Positions 7,681-15,590 of a stretch of 27,933 nt of DNA are shown piece after piece; position 1 is the first letter of the stretch, and each line of letters starts with the position of its first letter. Both the position numbers and the translations under genes were made by a program. Origin of the DNA: a virus. The DNA is taken from IMG/VR virus record IMGVR_UViG_3300031513_000005, positions 1 to 27,933 of that record; one strand, 5' to 3'. Below the pieces are notes generated by a model that did no database searches, had not been told where the DNA came from, and saw nothing but the letters and a program-made list of their open reading frames with translations.

Positions 7681-8046
7681 ATGGCATCCCTCACCGTCAA
7701 CGTCGAGCGCTGGCAAGGAACGGATATGGCGTTTGTCCGCTCACGCGCTTCCGACGCGCCGGAAGCGGACAAAGACGTTATCCGCCCGATTGACTATGAC
7801 ATCTTCAGAGATACGTGCCTTCCCGCAGAACACCAACTTCGCGCGGGGGCGTTGGCGGCGCTGATGATGCACTATCCGAAGCGGGATGTGTTGCTCATCG
7901 AACTCAAGGCGTTCCGCAACGGCCCCCTCTGGGTGGCGGAAGCCCAGATCGCAGAGGACAGTCAGGTTGTCTACCGACGCGGTGTCGGGGCAACGCCGGT
8001 GGACGCGCTGGTTGACCTCGCGTTTGATGTGCAGATGTTAGATTAG
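7681..8046 (+). CDS. Small accessory protein, family A, copy 2
   Basis: 121-residue paralogue of the genes at 7195 and 8173, function unknown. Similarity to copy 1 runs along its length: NVERW, SRAS...P-x-ADKDVIRPIDYD, LPAE...GALAAL, and the C-terminal block LLIEL...PLWVAEAQI...GVGATPVDALVDLAFDVQ. The last block is the best conserved and is compatible with a HicB-like fold. No signal peptide or membrane segment is visible. ATG at 7681 follows AGAAAGGAA. The gene has a private promoter (7609-7637) and terminator (8064-8099). Confidence 0.85.
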   Translation: MASLTVNVERWQGTDMAFVRSRASDAPEADKDVIRPIDYDIFRDTCLPAEHQLRAGALAALMMHYPKRDVLLIELKAFRNGPLWVAEAQIAEDSQVVYRRGVGATPVDALVDLAFDVQMLD

Positions 8047-8063
8047 ACGCCCCCGCTTTCTTC

Positions 8064-8099
8064 GCGCCTCAGCATCTCGCTGAGGCGCTTTTTCTTTTT
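8064..8099 (+). terminator. Rho-independent terminator
   Basis: Perfect stem GCGCCTCAG / CTGAGGCGC followed by TTTTTCTTTTT. The -35 box of the third promoter starts at 8105. Confidence 0.9.
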
Positions 8100-8104
8100 C
8101 CCTC

Positions 8105-8133
8105 TTGACAACCACGCTTCGTTGCGGTATACT
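8105..8133 (+). promoter_or_regulatory. Promoter of third moron-like gene
   Basis: TTGACA (8105-8110), a 17-bp spacer ending TTGCGG, then TATACT (8128-8133). Confidence 0.85.
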
Positions 8134-8172
8134 ACAAGCGTAATCGCAATACACACATAAAGGAGGTCAACA

Positions 8173-8559
8173 ATGAAGACGGTTTATCACACGAAAGACG
8201 TTTATTTTCCCGCATTCTCGATCAAGATCGAACCAGAGCCGGGAACCTGGTTCGCGGATGTCTATGTACGCTACACGAACGCCCTGAATGATAAATACAA
8301 CGCTTACATCGGCGCAAATGATTTCCTAGCCGGGACGCCTATTCCGGCGCGCGACCGTCGTGACTTAGCGAAGGCTATCGAGAGTCTCGTATTTGATTAC
8401 GGTCTTGTCGATCTTGTTATCTATCCCACTCGCGAGGGATGGGGAGTGAGCATCACCCTCTGCCCCGAACTCGAAAATCAATACCTGCACGGGACGGGCG
8501 CAACGCCCGCCGACGCAATCCGCAACAGCAATTATCCGCCGCCGCTGCGTGACCTGTGA
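8173..8559 (+). CDS. Small accessory protein, family A, divergent copy 3
   Basis: 128-residue protein of unknown function, the most divergent of the three tandem paralogues. The shared part is the C-terminal half: a DLVIYPTREGWGVSI strand pair aligned with the IEIW...LWVADA block of copies 1 and 2, then GTGATPADAI matching GVGATPVDAL. The terminal helix is replaced by a short proline-rich tail (YPPPLRDL). The N-terminal half is aromatic and beta-rich and does not align clearly. ATG at 8173 follows AAAGGAGGT. Promoter 8105-8133 and terminator 8581-8615 make it an independent transcription unit. Confidence 0.8.
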   Translation: MKTVYHTKDVYFPAFSIKIEPEPGTWFADVYVRYTNALNDKYNAYIGANDFLAGTPIPARDRRDLAKAIESLVFDYGLVDLVIYPTREGWGVSITLCPELENQYLHGTGATPADAIRNSNYPPPLRDL

Positions 8560-8580
8560 CGCCCGCCCCACCTCGACCGC

Positions 8581-8615
8581 GCGCCTCAGTGAACAACTGG
8601 GGCGCTTTTCTTTTT
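8581..8615 (+). terminator. Rho-independent terminator, overlapping a convergent gene end
   Basis: Stem GCGCCTCAG / CTGGGGCGC (one wobble) followed by TTTTCTTTTT. It overlaps the last codons of the convergent minus-strand gene 8586-8747. Confidence 0.8.
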
Positions 8616-8747
8616 CCTCACCCGTCGCCATCGTTCAATCCGCGTCACCAGCAGCACCAGTACCGCCGTCGCTGCGACTTGCGCCGCGTCGGGGTGAACG
8701 AACGCGAGTGCGAATGCGCTGATAAGCAACAGAACGTCGAGTTTCAT
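8586..8747 (-). CDS. Small membrane protein, possible holin component
   Basis: 53-residue protein with two short hydrophobic segments (about 4-17 and 23-38) separated by the polar turn HPDAAQ, and a basic C-terminus (RIERWRRVRKKK). This is the layout of a small class II holin. ATG at 8747 overlaps the stop of the preceding membrane-protein gene (ATGA) and follows GGAGGCGGAG. It is the last gene of the late operon, immediately after another membrane protein and the endolysin, which supports a lysis role. An antiholin or an accessory lysis membrane protein is equally possible. Confidence 0.6.
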   Translation of the reverse strand: MKLDVLLLISAFALAFVHPDAAQVAATAVLVLLVTRIERWRRVRKKKSAPVVH

Positions 8748-9073
8748 CTCCGCCTCCGTTCCACAAACCAAGCGATCTTGTCGATCAGCGCCGGTAGCAG
8801 CGTCGGCGCAACGACGCCCGCGACAAACGGGACGTAGCCGGAGTAGCCGACCAGCACGCCCGCGCCCGCACCGACCAGCACGCGCCCCAACGCGCCCAAC
8901 TCGACGCTGTGCTGTTCGGGATCGTAACGTGGGAGAAACACCTCGCCGTTGGTGTCGGCGAGGTACGCCGTCGCCGCGCCGATTGCGCCGAAGACCGCGT
9001 TCCAGACGTAATCGATTGCGGTCAGCCCGTTGTGTCCCGCTGCCAACAGCCGGAAGATTTCAATGATGTCCAT
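8744..9073 (-). CDS. Membrane protein, holin candidate
   Basis: 109-residue protein with hydrophobic segments at about 22-38 (WNAVFGAIGAATAYL) and about 62-95 (LGRVLVGAGAGVLVG, then YVPFVAGVVAPTLLPALI), separated by a polar loop (RYDPEQHSVELG), and a basic tail (ERRRR). The glycine/alanine-rich segments and the position right after the endolysin suggest a holin or lysis regulator. ATG at 9073, preceded by GAGAGGAG, is preferred to the upstream ATG at 9115 because it has the ribosome binding site. It overlaps the endolysin stop by 14 bp. Confidence 0.65.
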   Translation of the reverse strand: MDIIEIFRLLAAGHNGLTAIDYVWNAVFGAIGAATAYLADTNGEVFLPRYDPEQHSVELGALGRVLVGAGAGVLVGYSGYVPFVAGVVAPTLLPALIDKIAWFVERRRR

Positions 9074-9542
9074 CTCGTTGCTCCTCTCTCTGCCAACGCC
9101 GAACGAGCGCCACAACGAAATCCGCGTAGCGTTCCGGGTTGTTGCCGTCTGACGACGGCGCGTAGCGCGGCAGCACTTGCCGCAAACGGCACAGCCCGCG
9201 CCGCGTGCAGTACTGTTCTTTCAGCAACTCGCACCAGTCGTTCAACCCGTCCGCCCAGCGCGCGTAGACGGCAAACGGGTGCGGCGTTTGCGCGATCATC
9301 CGCTTGCCGCGCCGGAGGTTGCCCCAATTGCGCGTGCGCACTGCGACGCCGCGCTGCCCGTAACTGCTTTCTTTCGCGAAAAACGCCAGCGCGATGCCGC
9401 GATCTGCGCCCCACGCATCCAGCGCCGCCAGCAGCGCGTCCGTCTCGACAAACGCCGGACTACGCGCGGCGCGCAGCACGCGCCGGAACGTCTCGGCGCT
9501 GATGCTGTGCGGCGCAAAGATCAGCGGGTTATCCTCAATCAT
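9060..9542 (-). CDS. Endolysin, glucosaminidase/lysozyme-like
   Basis: 160-residue peptidoglycan hydrolase candidate. The likely catalytic glutamate is Glu58 in FFAKESSYG, followed by TRNWGNLRRGK (70-80), FAVYARWADGLNDW and the C-terminal YAPSSDGNNPERYADFV. This order is typical of the GH73/lysozyme-like endolysin fold (helix with catalytic Glu, N-x-GN turn, aromatic Y-x-S/R segment, D-x-NNP repeat). There is no signal peptide, so a holin is needed for export, consistent with the two following membrane-protein genes. ATG at 9542 is chosen over GTG at 9545 for spacing to GGAGG. It overlaps the methylase end by 8 bp. Confidence 0.75.
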   Translation of the reverse strand: MIEDNPLIFAPHSISAETFRRVLRAARSPAFVETDALLAALDAWGADRGIALAFFAKESSYGQRGVAVRTRNWGNLRRGKRMIAQTPHPFAVYARWADGLNDWCELLKEQYCTRRGLCRLRQVLPRYAPSSDGNNPERYADFVVALVRRWQREEQRDGHH

Positions 9543-10437
9543 CACCGCCTCCCCCGCAGTGCGGGCTGAACCAGATGCATTCCTTATCCTTATACTGCCC
9601 TAACCCGCTGCGTCGCCAGACGAACCGACGCCACGAGTGCGGAAACAGCGCGTCGCTGTCGGCGTCGTTGTAGCCGCAGATCGCAATGCGCAGTTTGGGA
9701 TTGTCGCCGTTGGCGACCGCCCAGCGCGCCGCGCGGTTCCAGATGTCCGCGTCGTCGGTGTCGTAGTCGTAATCCCGCAGATGGCGCGGGTAGGGCGGGT
9801 CGAGAAGGATACCGACAACGCCGAACTCGGAACGGTCTGCCTTCTCAACGACAACCTCAAAATCATTCCACCACACTTGAACGCCGCGTAGCCGTTCAGA
9901 GAGCGCCGCGACGTATTCGGAAACCCGACGCTCTTTGACGAGCCGAGCGAGGACGCGATGCGTGGTTGTCATACTGCCGCGTATTCGCCCCTCGCCGCGC
10001 GCGTACATCAATCGCCCGTCGCGCACCAGCCAGCCGCCGGGTTTTTGCAGCGACGGGTCGAGTTTGTACGCCATCACATACGCCCAGCGTGCGGCGAGGA
10101 TCGGATCGTAGTAGTCCGGGTCGCCGCCCAGCCGCGCGACAAGTTCGGGCAGTTTGTCTTTAGTGTAGTGGTGATACGCGATCAACTCCAGTTCGGCGCG
10201 CGGGAAGTCGAGAAGCTGCGCTACCACCTCTGGCGCGTACTTGACCGCGCGCAGATAGTTGACAACGTAACCGTCCAAATCGTTGACGATCTCGTATGCG
10301 ACCGGCGGCGACGCGAGTATCCAACTCGACGATCCGGTGAACGCATCGATGCGCGTCGTAATCGCGCCGAAGCGTCGGTTGATCTCCGGCGCGACGGTGT
10401 ATTTGCCGCCGACATACGGAAATAATTGTCGAGGCAT
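9535..10437 (-). CDS. dam: DNA adenine methylase, D12 (Dam) class
   Basis: 300-residue N6-adenine methyltransferase. D12-class signatures in order: PYVGGK near the N-terminus (7-12), an SAM-binding DAFTGSSS segment (31-38) in place of the usual F-x-G-x-G, NDLDGYVVNY (52-61), and catalytic DPPY (213-216). Target specificity cannot be read from sequence; D12 enzymes often methylate GATC. ATG at 10437 follows GAGGAAGGAG; the frame is open 18 bp further upstream. It lies between tail-tip genes and the endolysin in the late operon with no restriction partner, so it may protect packaged DNA from host restriction. Confidence 0.85.
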   Translation of the reverse strand: MPRQLFPYVGGKYTVAPEINRRFGAITTRIDAFTGSSSWILASPPVAYEIVNDLDGYVVNYLRAVKYAPEVVAQLLDFPRAELELIAYHHYTKDKLPELVARLGGDPDYYDPILAARWAYVMAYKLDPSLQKPGGWLVRDGRLMYARGEGRIRGSMTTTHRVLARLVKERRVSEYVAALSERLRGVQVWWNDFEVVVEKADRSEFGVVGILLDPPYPRHLRDYDYDTDDADIWNRAARWAVANGDNPKLRIAICGYNDADSDALFPHSWRRFVWRRSGLGQYKDKECIWFSPHCGGGGDD

Positions 10438-10451
10438 CGAACGCTCCTTCC

Positions 10452-11897
10452 TCACAGCAGCGCGGTTACGAAATCATCGGGATTGAACGAGACGGTATAC
10501 GTCGTTCGGTCGCGCGTGATGGTGCGTGATGTAATCTTCGCGTTGCGGAAATAGCCCGACACAATCGCGTAATCGCTGACATCAGCAGCCCAGTTCGGCA
10601 CCGTCACGCCCTCGCGCGTCATCAGTTCGTAGCGCGAATTGTCGAGTTCGATTGTCAGCGGCGCGATCTGGCGATCCAGCGCGACCGCCGCCTCATCCCG
10701 GCGCGTTTCTGCAATTGACGTATTGTCGTACGCTCCGACGCTTGCGAAGCGCTTGGCAAGATGTCGGCGCGTTTCGAGCGACTGGATCGTTGTCGGCGCA
10801 GTCAAATAATCCGCCAGGTACCCAGGATACTGGGCGTAAACGCGGTTCGGCGCTTTGGAAATATCAACGACGCGAGTTGTTTCGGGGAAGCGCCACACGA
10901 GCGGACTGTCTGTGCGAAAATCGATTGTCGGGCGCGGGCGGTCTCGAAGAAAACGCTTGATGTGGTATCTGGTTGTAGTGTCTTCTGCGTTCTCAATAAT
11001 ATCGCGTACGTTCGCGTCTGGTTTTGTGATGCTCGCCTTTGTGTTGGCTGGTAAATGAATAGTACAACACCCGCCGCGTACGAGCAGCGCTGTTGAGAGT
11101 AACGTTTCGTCGATTGCGCCGGACGTTAGATTGTTAATCTCCGCGCGAACCCAAACCGATGTCAAACCCGCAGTCGTTTCGTTGCCGGACGCGCGTACGC
11201 CGATCACCCAACCGAAGCAGTTTCCTGCAATTACGCTTCCGCTGGTGTTGATACTGTTAAATGTTCCGAGTGCTAGTTGGTATGTGGTGGTTTGTACCAC
11301 AGTCACCACCGGCGCAACCCAAACGCCGCTCGCCAATCCAGAAGAAGATTCATATACGAATATACGCTCGATGTTTTCGATTTTATAGTAATGTTGCGGC
11401 TGGTCGAACAGATACGCGATGAAGAAAAGCGTCGTGTTTGAAATCGTAAATGTCTTCTTTGTTCGTATGTGTACTAATACATACCCGCTGTACGAAACGA
11501 GTTCGTGTTCCCACAAATCCCCGCGTGAATCGTACCCGCTGCCCGCCATAAACCCCGCGCCGACCGGTTGCCAGCGCGTCATATCGCTCATATTCCGCAC
11601 CACCGAAATCCGCGCATCGCGCTGGAGCGCGCCGAACCCCAGCGCGTGCCAGGTGATGCTTCCGTCTTTCGCTTCTTCGATCCGCTCAATCTGCCCGCGC
11701 CAAATAGTGCGCGACAGTTGCGTGCAGTAGACGATCAACTCATCGCCGATCTGCGTCATCACGCCGGATCGCGCGTAGACCGGCGGCAGCGTGACGCGCC
11801 CGCGCTCGTCGCCGTCATCGGATGTCGAGAATTCGTAGTCGGCGACGGTGAGCGGAATGGTAAACTGTTGATGCGGTTTGGCGATTGCAACGAGCAT
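10452..11897 (-). CDS. Tail-tip / baseplate hub-like protein
   Basis: 481-residue structural protein. The first 80 residues (FTIPLTVADYEFSTS..., then GDELIVYC...IWRGQIERIEE) resemble the beta-barrel start of siphovirus tail-hub proteins. The C-terminal 180 residues (TRYHIKRFL...ITSRTITRDRTTYTVSF) also fit a hub. Between them, about residues 95-300, is a beta-rich, Ser/Thr/Val-rich region whose DNA is clearly richer in A+T than its neighbours, perhaps an inserted receptor-binding domain. ATG at 11897, preceded by GAGGAG, is preferred to an upstream in-frame ATG at 12020. The order tape measure, distal tail, hub is the usual one. Assigned by position and pattern only. Confidence 0.55.
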   Translation of the reverse strand: MLVAIAKPHQQFTIPLTVADYEFSTSDDGDERGRVTLPPVYARSGVMTQIGDELIVYCTQLSRTIWRGQIERIEEAKDGSITWHALGFGALQRDARISVVRNMSDMTRWQPVGAGFMAGSGYDSRGDLWEHELVSYSGYVLVHIRTKKTFTISNTTLFFIAYLFDQPQHYYKIENIERIFVYESSSGLASGVWVAPVVTVVQTTTYQLALGTFNSINTSGSVIAGNCFGWVIGVRASGNETTAGLTSVWVRAEINNLTSGAIDETLLSTALLVRGGCCTIHLPANTKASITKPDANVRDIIENAEDTTTRYHIKRFLRDRPRPTIDFRTDSPLVWRFPETTRVVDISKAPNRVYAQYPGYLADYLTAPTTIQSLETRRHLAKRFASVGAYDNTSIAETRRDEAAVALDRQIAPLTIELDNSRYELMTREGVTVPNWAADVSDYAIVSGYFRNAKITSRTITRDRTTYTVSFNPDDFVTALL

Positions 11898-11907
11898 ATT
11901 CGTCTCC

Positions 11908-13122
11908 TCACGCAAACGCGGCGGGTTCGATCCGGCGCGAACCGATAAACAACGTTGCGGATGCACTTGCGAGCGTCGGCGACATCGCGCCGTGAAACAC
12001 CGCCAAGTAGCGACTTGCAATACATCCCGGCGCGCCGTAGACGGTTCCGGGCGGGCTGGTACCGAGCGGTCTCGAAGCGGCGCTTTGGAAATCGTAGACG
12101 GTGAAGGACAGCAAAGTCGGCGGCGTGATAACGTTCCAGACGTATGCGCCGTCGGTCGGGATGAGAACGATCGGCATCACGAGCGTCCCAGTCGGCACGT
12201 TCTGGACGTTGAGCGTAATCGATGACATCGAGTTGCCGCGTTTAAACAGCGCCGGCATATACCACGAGCGATCCCCGACTATCGTTTCCGCGATTTGCGG
12301 TTGTACGTCCCAACTCACGAGATAGCGCGCGTTTGCTGATGGGGCAGTTGGGCAGAAAATCTCGATAAACAGACGATAGATATCGCGCGAAAATGCGGCG
12401 GGATCGACGGTGTAGGTGATCGTTCCGGTTGTTGTTGACGTAAATTCTGCGCGCGTCAGCGTCGCCCATCCCGCATTCCAGTTTTGCGTCGTAATCCCCC
12501 AGGAGACCGTCGCCGGATTGATAACGGCGATGCGACTTGTCGACGTCGCGCTCTCTCGTTCCTCAAACACAATCAGCGCGTTGTATAACCCCGTCATCGA
12601 GTTCGTAGAGTAGTCAAAACTATGCCTATACAGATACGCATCGCTCAATCCCGACAGCGCGACAACGCGGCGTTCGTATGGTAAAAGCGTTGAGAGCGTA
12701 TTTGGCGTAAACGCAGGAGTGAAGAACGAACTGACCAGCGTCCCCGTCACCCGCACCCGCGCGATGACGCCGGTTGCGGTCGTCTCGATGCTGAGCAACG
12801 TTACGCTGCTATCGCGCAGATACGCTCGCAACGACGCGTCGCCCGCTGCGTCTTCAACTACCACCAGCGCGCCGCCCGCGACGGCAAAGCGCTCGTCTTG
12901 CCGTCGCTGCGCGTAACTGTACAGTTCGCGCGCGAGTGCGTTCACTGCGTTCAGTGCGTCTTGCCGCGTCGCGCGCCGGAACGCGATCTCGACCGCGAAC
13001 GGCTGCGGGTCAAAAAGATCGTTTGTGCGAAATCCGACGCCGGGCGCATCTTGGTTGATTGCGTCAACAACGATGTTCGTATCGTTGTCAAACACGAGCG
13101 TGCCGATTTGTCGTACTCTCAT
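11908..13122 (-). CDS. Distal tail-like / minor tail protein
   Basis: 404-residue protein directly after the tape measure, the usual place of the distal tail protein. The N-terminal part (LVFDNDTNIVVDAINQ, then EIAFRRATRQDALNAVNALAREL) has the alternating beta and helix layout of distal-tail N-domains. The rest is Ser/Thr-rich beta structure, as in carbohydrate-binding or adhesion domains, but I recognise no specific family. Its ATG follows the tape-measure stop with no gap, and GGGAGG inside the tape-measure end serves as ribosome binding site. It may also contribute receptor binding, since no separate tail fibre gene is visible. Confidence 0.55.
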   Translation of the reverse strand: MRVRQIGTLVFDNDTNIVVDAINQDAPGVGFRTNDLFDPQPFAVEIAFRRATRQDALNAVNALARELYSYAQRRQDERFAVAGGALVVVEDAAGDASLRAYLRDSSVTLLSIETTATGVIARVRVTGTLVSSFFTPAFTPNTLSTLLPYERRVVALSGLSDAYLYRHSFDYSTNSMTGLYNALIVFEERESATSTSRIAVINPATVSWGITTQNWNAGWATLTRAEFTSTTTGTITYTVDPAAFSRDIYRLFIEIFCPTAPSANARYLVSWDVQPQIAETIVGDRSWYMPALFKRGNSMSSITLNVQNVPTGTLVMPIVLIPTDGAYVWNVITPPTLLSFTVYDFQSAASRPLGTSPPGTVYGAPGCIASRYLAVFHGAMSPTLASASATLFIGSRRIEPAAFA

Positions 13123-15387
13123 TTATACCCTCCCGAAGCGCGCCAGCCGCGTAAGGTTGTCAATCTCACTGCGCACCAACGTTGCGACGCGGTGTTCATC
13201 CATTCCCGGCGCTGCGTTGACCGTAATTCCTCCGACGTTGACGGTTGACGTTGCGGGCTGTGCGGTCACCGCGTCGCGGGTGAGCAGCGGCAACGGCGCT
13301 AATCCTTCTGTCAGACCGCGCAAAATACCCTCAGCGAGCGGCACACCCACTTCCTTCGCCGCAACGCGCGACGGCGAGCTGATGCCGAGCGCCGCCTTCG
13401 CCGCATCGAGCGCCGCCTTCGCCGCCCGCGCCGCTGCTTCCGCCAGCCCGCGCGCCGCGCTCTCCACGCCGCTGCGTATCCCGTCAATCAACGCCGCGCC
13501 GAGTGACGGCGCAGCCGCAATCGCCTCCCGGAACGCACTCTCCAGCCGCGGGTAGAGCGTCTGGAACAACGAGGACAGCGTACTCATCAGATTTTCCGCC
13601 GACGCTTTTATTCCGTTCCAGAGTGCTTCGGCGATGCCTTTGATTGCCGTCCAAGCAGCGTCCCAATCACCGCGCAGCGCTGCGGTTCCCGCGTCAAACA
13701 ACCCGCGCAGCACTGCAAGCGCGGTTTCGGTCAGCGTCTTGACCAGATTCCACGCAAACTGCGCGACGGTGGTGATCTCGTTCCCGAAATTCGCCCATAT
13801 CCACTGCGCCGCCGCAACCAACGCCTCGATCGCGGCTTGAACGAACCGCGCCGCCGCGCTGACGACGCTCATTATCCCTTGCCAGGTACGTTGCGCAAAC
13901 GCGAGAATGTCAGCGCCGTGCGCGTTCCAGATTTGCACCACCAGCGCAGTCGCAAACGACACCGCTTGCTGCACTGCTGCGAGTGCAGTCTGCACCGTCG
14001 ACTGCACCGCGCTCCACGCCTCTTGTGTCGACGGCGCAAGTGCGGAGCTCAGTGCACCCCACGCCGCGAAGATCGCAGCAGCGGCAGTAGTGATCATCTG
14101 CTGCACGCCTTCGGTCGTCACGCCGACCAGCCCGATCTGCGCCGCCAACGCCGCAACGGGATCGGCGGCGCTCAGAATGCCGGAAGCCCACGCAGTGAAT
14201 GCGTTGACGCCTTCCGCCGCCGCCGCAACTAACTGCGTCAAATACGGCAACAGCGCACTCCCAATTGTGATCTGCAACGTCTCCACTGCAGCGTTGAATT
14301 GATCGAGCGTGAAACTGTACCCTTGCTGCATTATCGCAGCCGCTGCCGCCGCGCCGCCCGCGTCGCGCATCGCCTGTCCCATCTCGTTGTAGCCCGCCGC
14401 GCCCGCTTCGGCGATTGCAGCAGCGGCGCGGATCGCGTCACTGCCAAAAATGGTGTTGAACGCCAAAAACTTCTGCTCTTCACTGAGATTTTTCGTTGCG
14501 TCGTGCAGCAATTTTGCCGCTGCCTCCATTCCGATAAAACTACCCGTCGCATCGAAGAACTTTGACTTTCCGTCCTTCGTCGCCAACCCAAGTTTGATCA
14601 TCATCTGCGTTGCGTCTTTCGTTGTCGGAATCAGACGCTGGAGGAATGTTTTCATTGACGTACCGGCGTCGGCGGCGCTGCTGAACGAGGGTGCAATCAA
14701 CGCCATCGTCTGCACCGTTTCCTCAAACGATAGTCCGGCGACTTTTGCGCTTCCGCCGACGTTCGCCAACCCCAACGCGAGTTCCTCGACGTTGACGGTA
14801 CTCGCGTTGGCGGCGGACGCGAGCAGATCGGCGACGTTCGCGGCGCTCACCCCCGTCTCGCCCCAGACGCCGAGTTGTTTGGCTACTATCGTAGCCGCGT
14901 TTGCGAGATTGAGTTGCGCCGCCGCCGCGAGCGCGAGCGTCGCATCCGTCGCGTCGCCCAGCACATCTTTGACGTTGATTCCGCCCTTCACTAACTCGGT
15001 CATCGCGTCCAGCGCTTGCTGTGCGCTGAACTGCGTTGACGATCCGAGTTCGAGCGCTTTTTGTTTTACGTCATCAAACGACAGTCCGGCTTTGGTCAGC
15101 GAATCGCCCGCCACTGCTTGGAACTTGAAAAGCGCGCTCTCGAAGTTCGCCGCAACGTCAATGCTTGTGCGCAGTTGATCTCCAAGCGCAGCGATCCCCG
15201 CCGCCGCCAGATTGACCGCCGCCGCGCCGATCTGCCGTAGCGCGCCGACTGCCACCTGCTCCAGCACGCCGAACGCGCCGTGCTGCGCGCTTGCGGCTTG
15301 TCCGACACCGCGGACATTCTGGGCGACGCGCTCCAACACACCGCTTGCAGCATCAATTGCGCTCAGTTTGATGACGACATCGCTCAT
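13123..15387 (-). CDS. Tail tape measure protein
   Basis: 754-residue tape measure that sets tail length. Residues about 110-370 match the phage tape-measure core: SSTQFSAQQALDAMTELVKG, repeated Ala-rich helices with GLSFEETVQTMALIAP, TSMKTFLQRLIP and FNTIFGSDAIRAAAAI. The middle is Ala/Trp-rich with hydrophobic segments (about 400-560). The C-terminal quarter contains a SSLFQTLYPRLESAFREAI helix and ends in a short beta tail (VNVGGITVNAAPG). The size is modest for a siphovirus and suggests a tail of about 110 nm by the usual rule of 0.15 nm per residue. ATG at 15387 overlaps the stop of the chaperone extension frame (ATGA). Confidence 0.93.
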   Translation of the reverse strand: MSDVVIKLSAIDAASGVLERVAQNVRGVGQAASAQHGAFGVLEQVAVGALRQIGAAAVNLAAAGIAALGDQLRTSIDVAANFESALFKFQAVAGDSLTKAGLSFDDVKQKALELGSSTQFSAQQALDAMTELVKGGINVKDVLGDATDATLALAAAAQLNLANAATIVAKQLGVWGETGVSAANVADLLASAANASTVNVEELALGLANVGGSAKVAGLSFEETVQTMALIAPSFSSAADAGTSMKTFLQRLIPTTKDATQMMIKLGLATKDGKSKFFDATGSFIGMEAAAKLLHDATKNLSEEQKFLAFNTIFGSDAIRAAAAIAEAGAAGYNEMGQAMRDAGGAAAAAAIMQQGYSFTLDQFNAAVETLQITIGSALLPYLTQLVAAAAEGVNAFTAWASGILSAADPVAALAAQIGLVGVTTEGVQQMITTAAAAIFAAWGALSSALAPSTQEAWSAVQSTVQTALAAVQQAVSFATALVVQIWNAHGADILAFAQRTWQGIMSVVSAAARFVQAAIEALVAAAQWIWANFGNEITTVAQFAWNLVKTLTETALAVLRGLFDAGTAALRGDWDAAWTAIKGIAEALWNGIKASAENLMSTLSSLFQTLYPRLESAFREAIAAAPSLGAALIDGIRSGVESAARGLAEAAARAAKAALDAAKAALGISSPSRVAAKEVGVPLAEGILRGLTEGLAPLPLLTRDAVTAQPATSTVNVGGITVNAAPGMDEHRVATLVRSEIDNLTRLARFGRV

Positions 15388-15590
15388 CGGCGTTTCCGTT
15401 GATGCGCCGCGACCAGCGCTTGATGCCGCCGCTCTGCGCGCAGCGCTGCGAGGTGCTGCGCGACGCGCCGGAGCGGTTGACGATCAAGCGCGTCGGGCGG
15501 GCAGTGGTAAATGTCCCGGCACAACACCAATTCGGTATACGCGGCGGGCAGCGGCGCGAGGTCGAGCAGACCTAACGCCGTCGCCCGCAC
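15384..15590 (-). CDS. Tail assembly chaperone, frameshift extension (T-like)
   Basis: 68-codon frame between the tail chaperone and the tape measure, the classic place of the lambda T / GT extension. It is probably made as a -1 frameshift fusion to the gene before it: the slippery heptamer GGGAAAC (15602-15596) lies two codons before the upstream stop, and a -1 slip there enters exactly this frame, giving a product of about 218 residues. A stand-alone GTG start overlapping the stop (TAGTG at 15592-15588) is an alternative, without a good ribosome binding site of its own. The content is Arg/Leu/Ala-rich (QHLAALRAERRHQAL), compatible with a helical, tape-measure-binding extension. Confidence 0.75.
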   Translation of the reverse strand: MRATALGLLDLAPLPAAYTELVLCRDIYHCPPDALDRQPLRRVAQHLAALRAERRHQALVAAHQRKRR

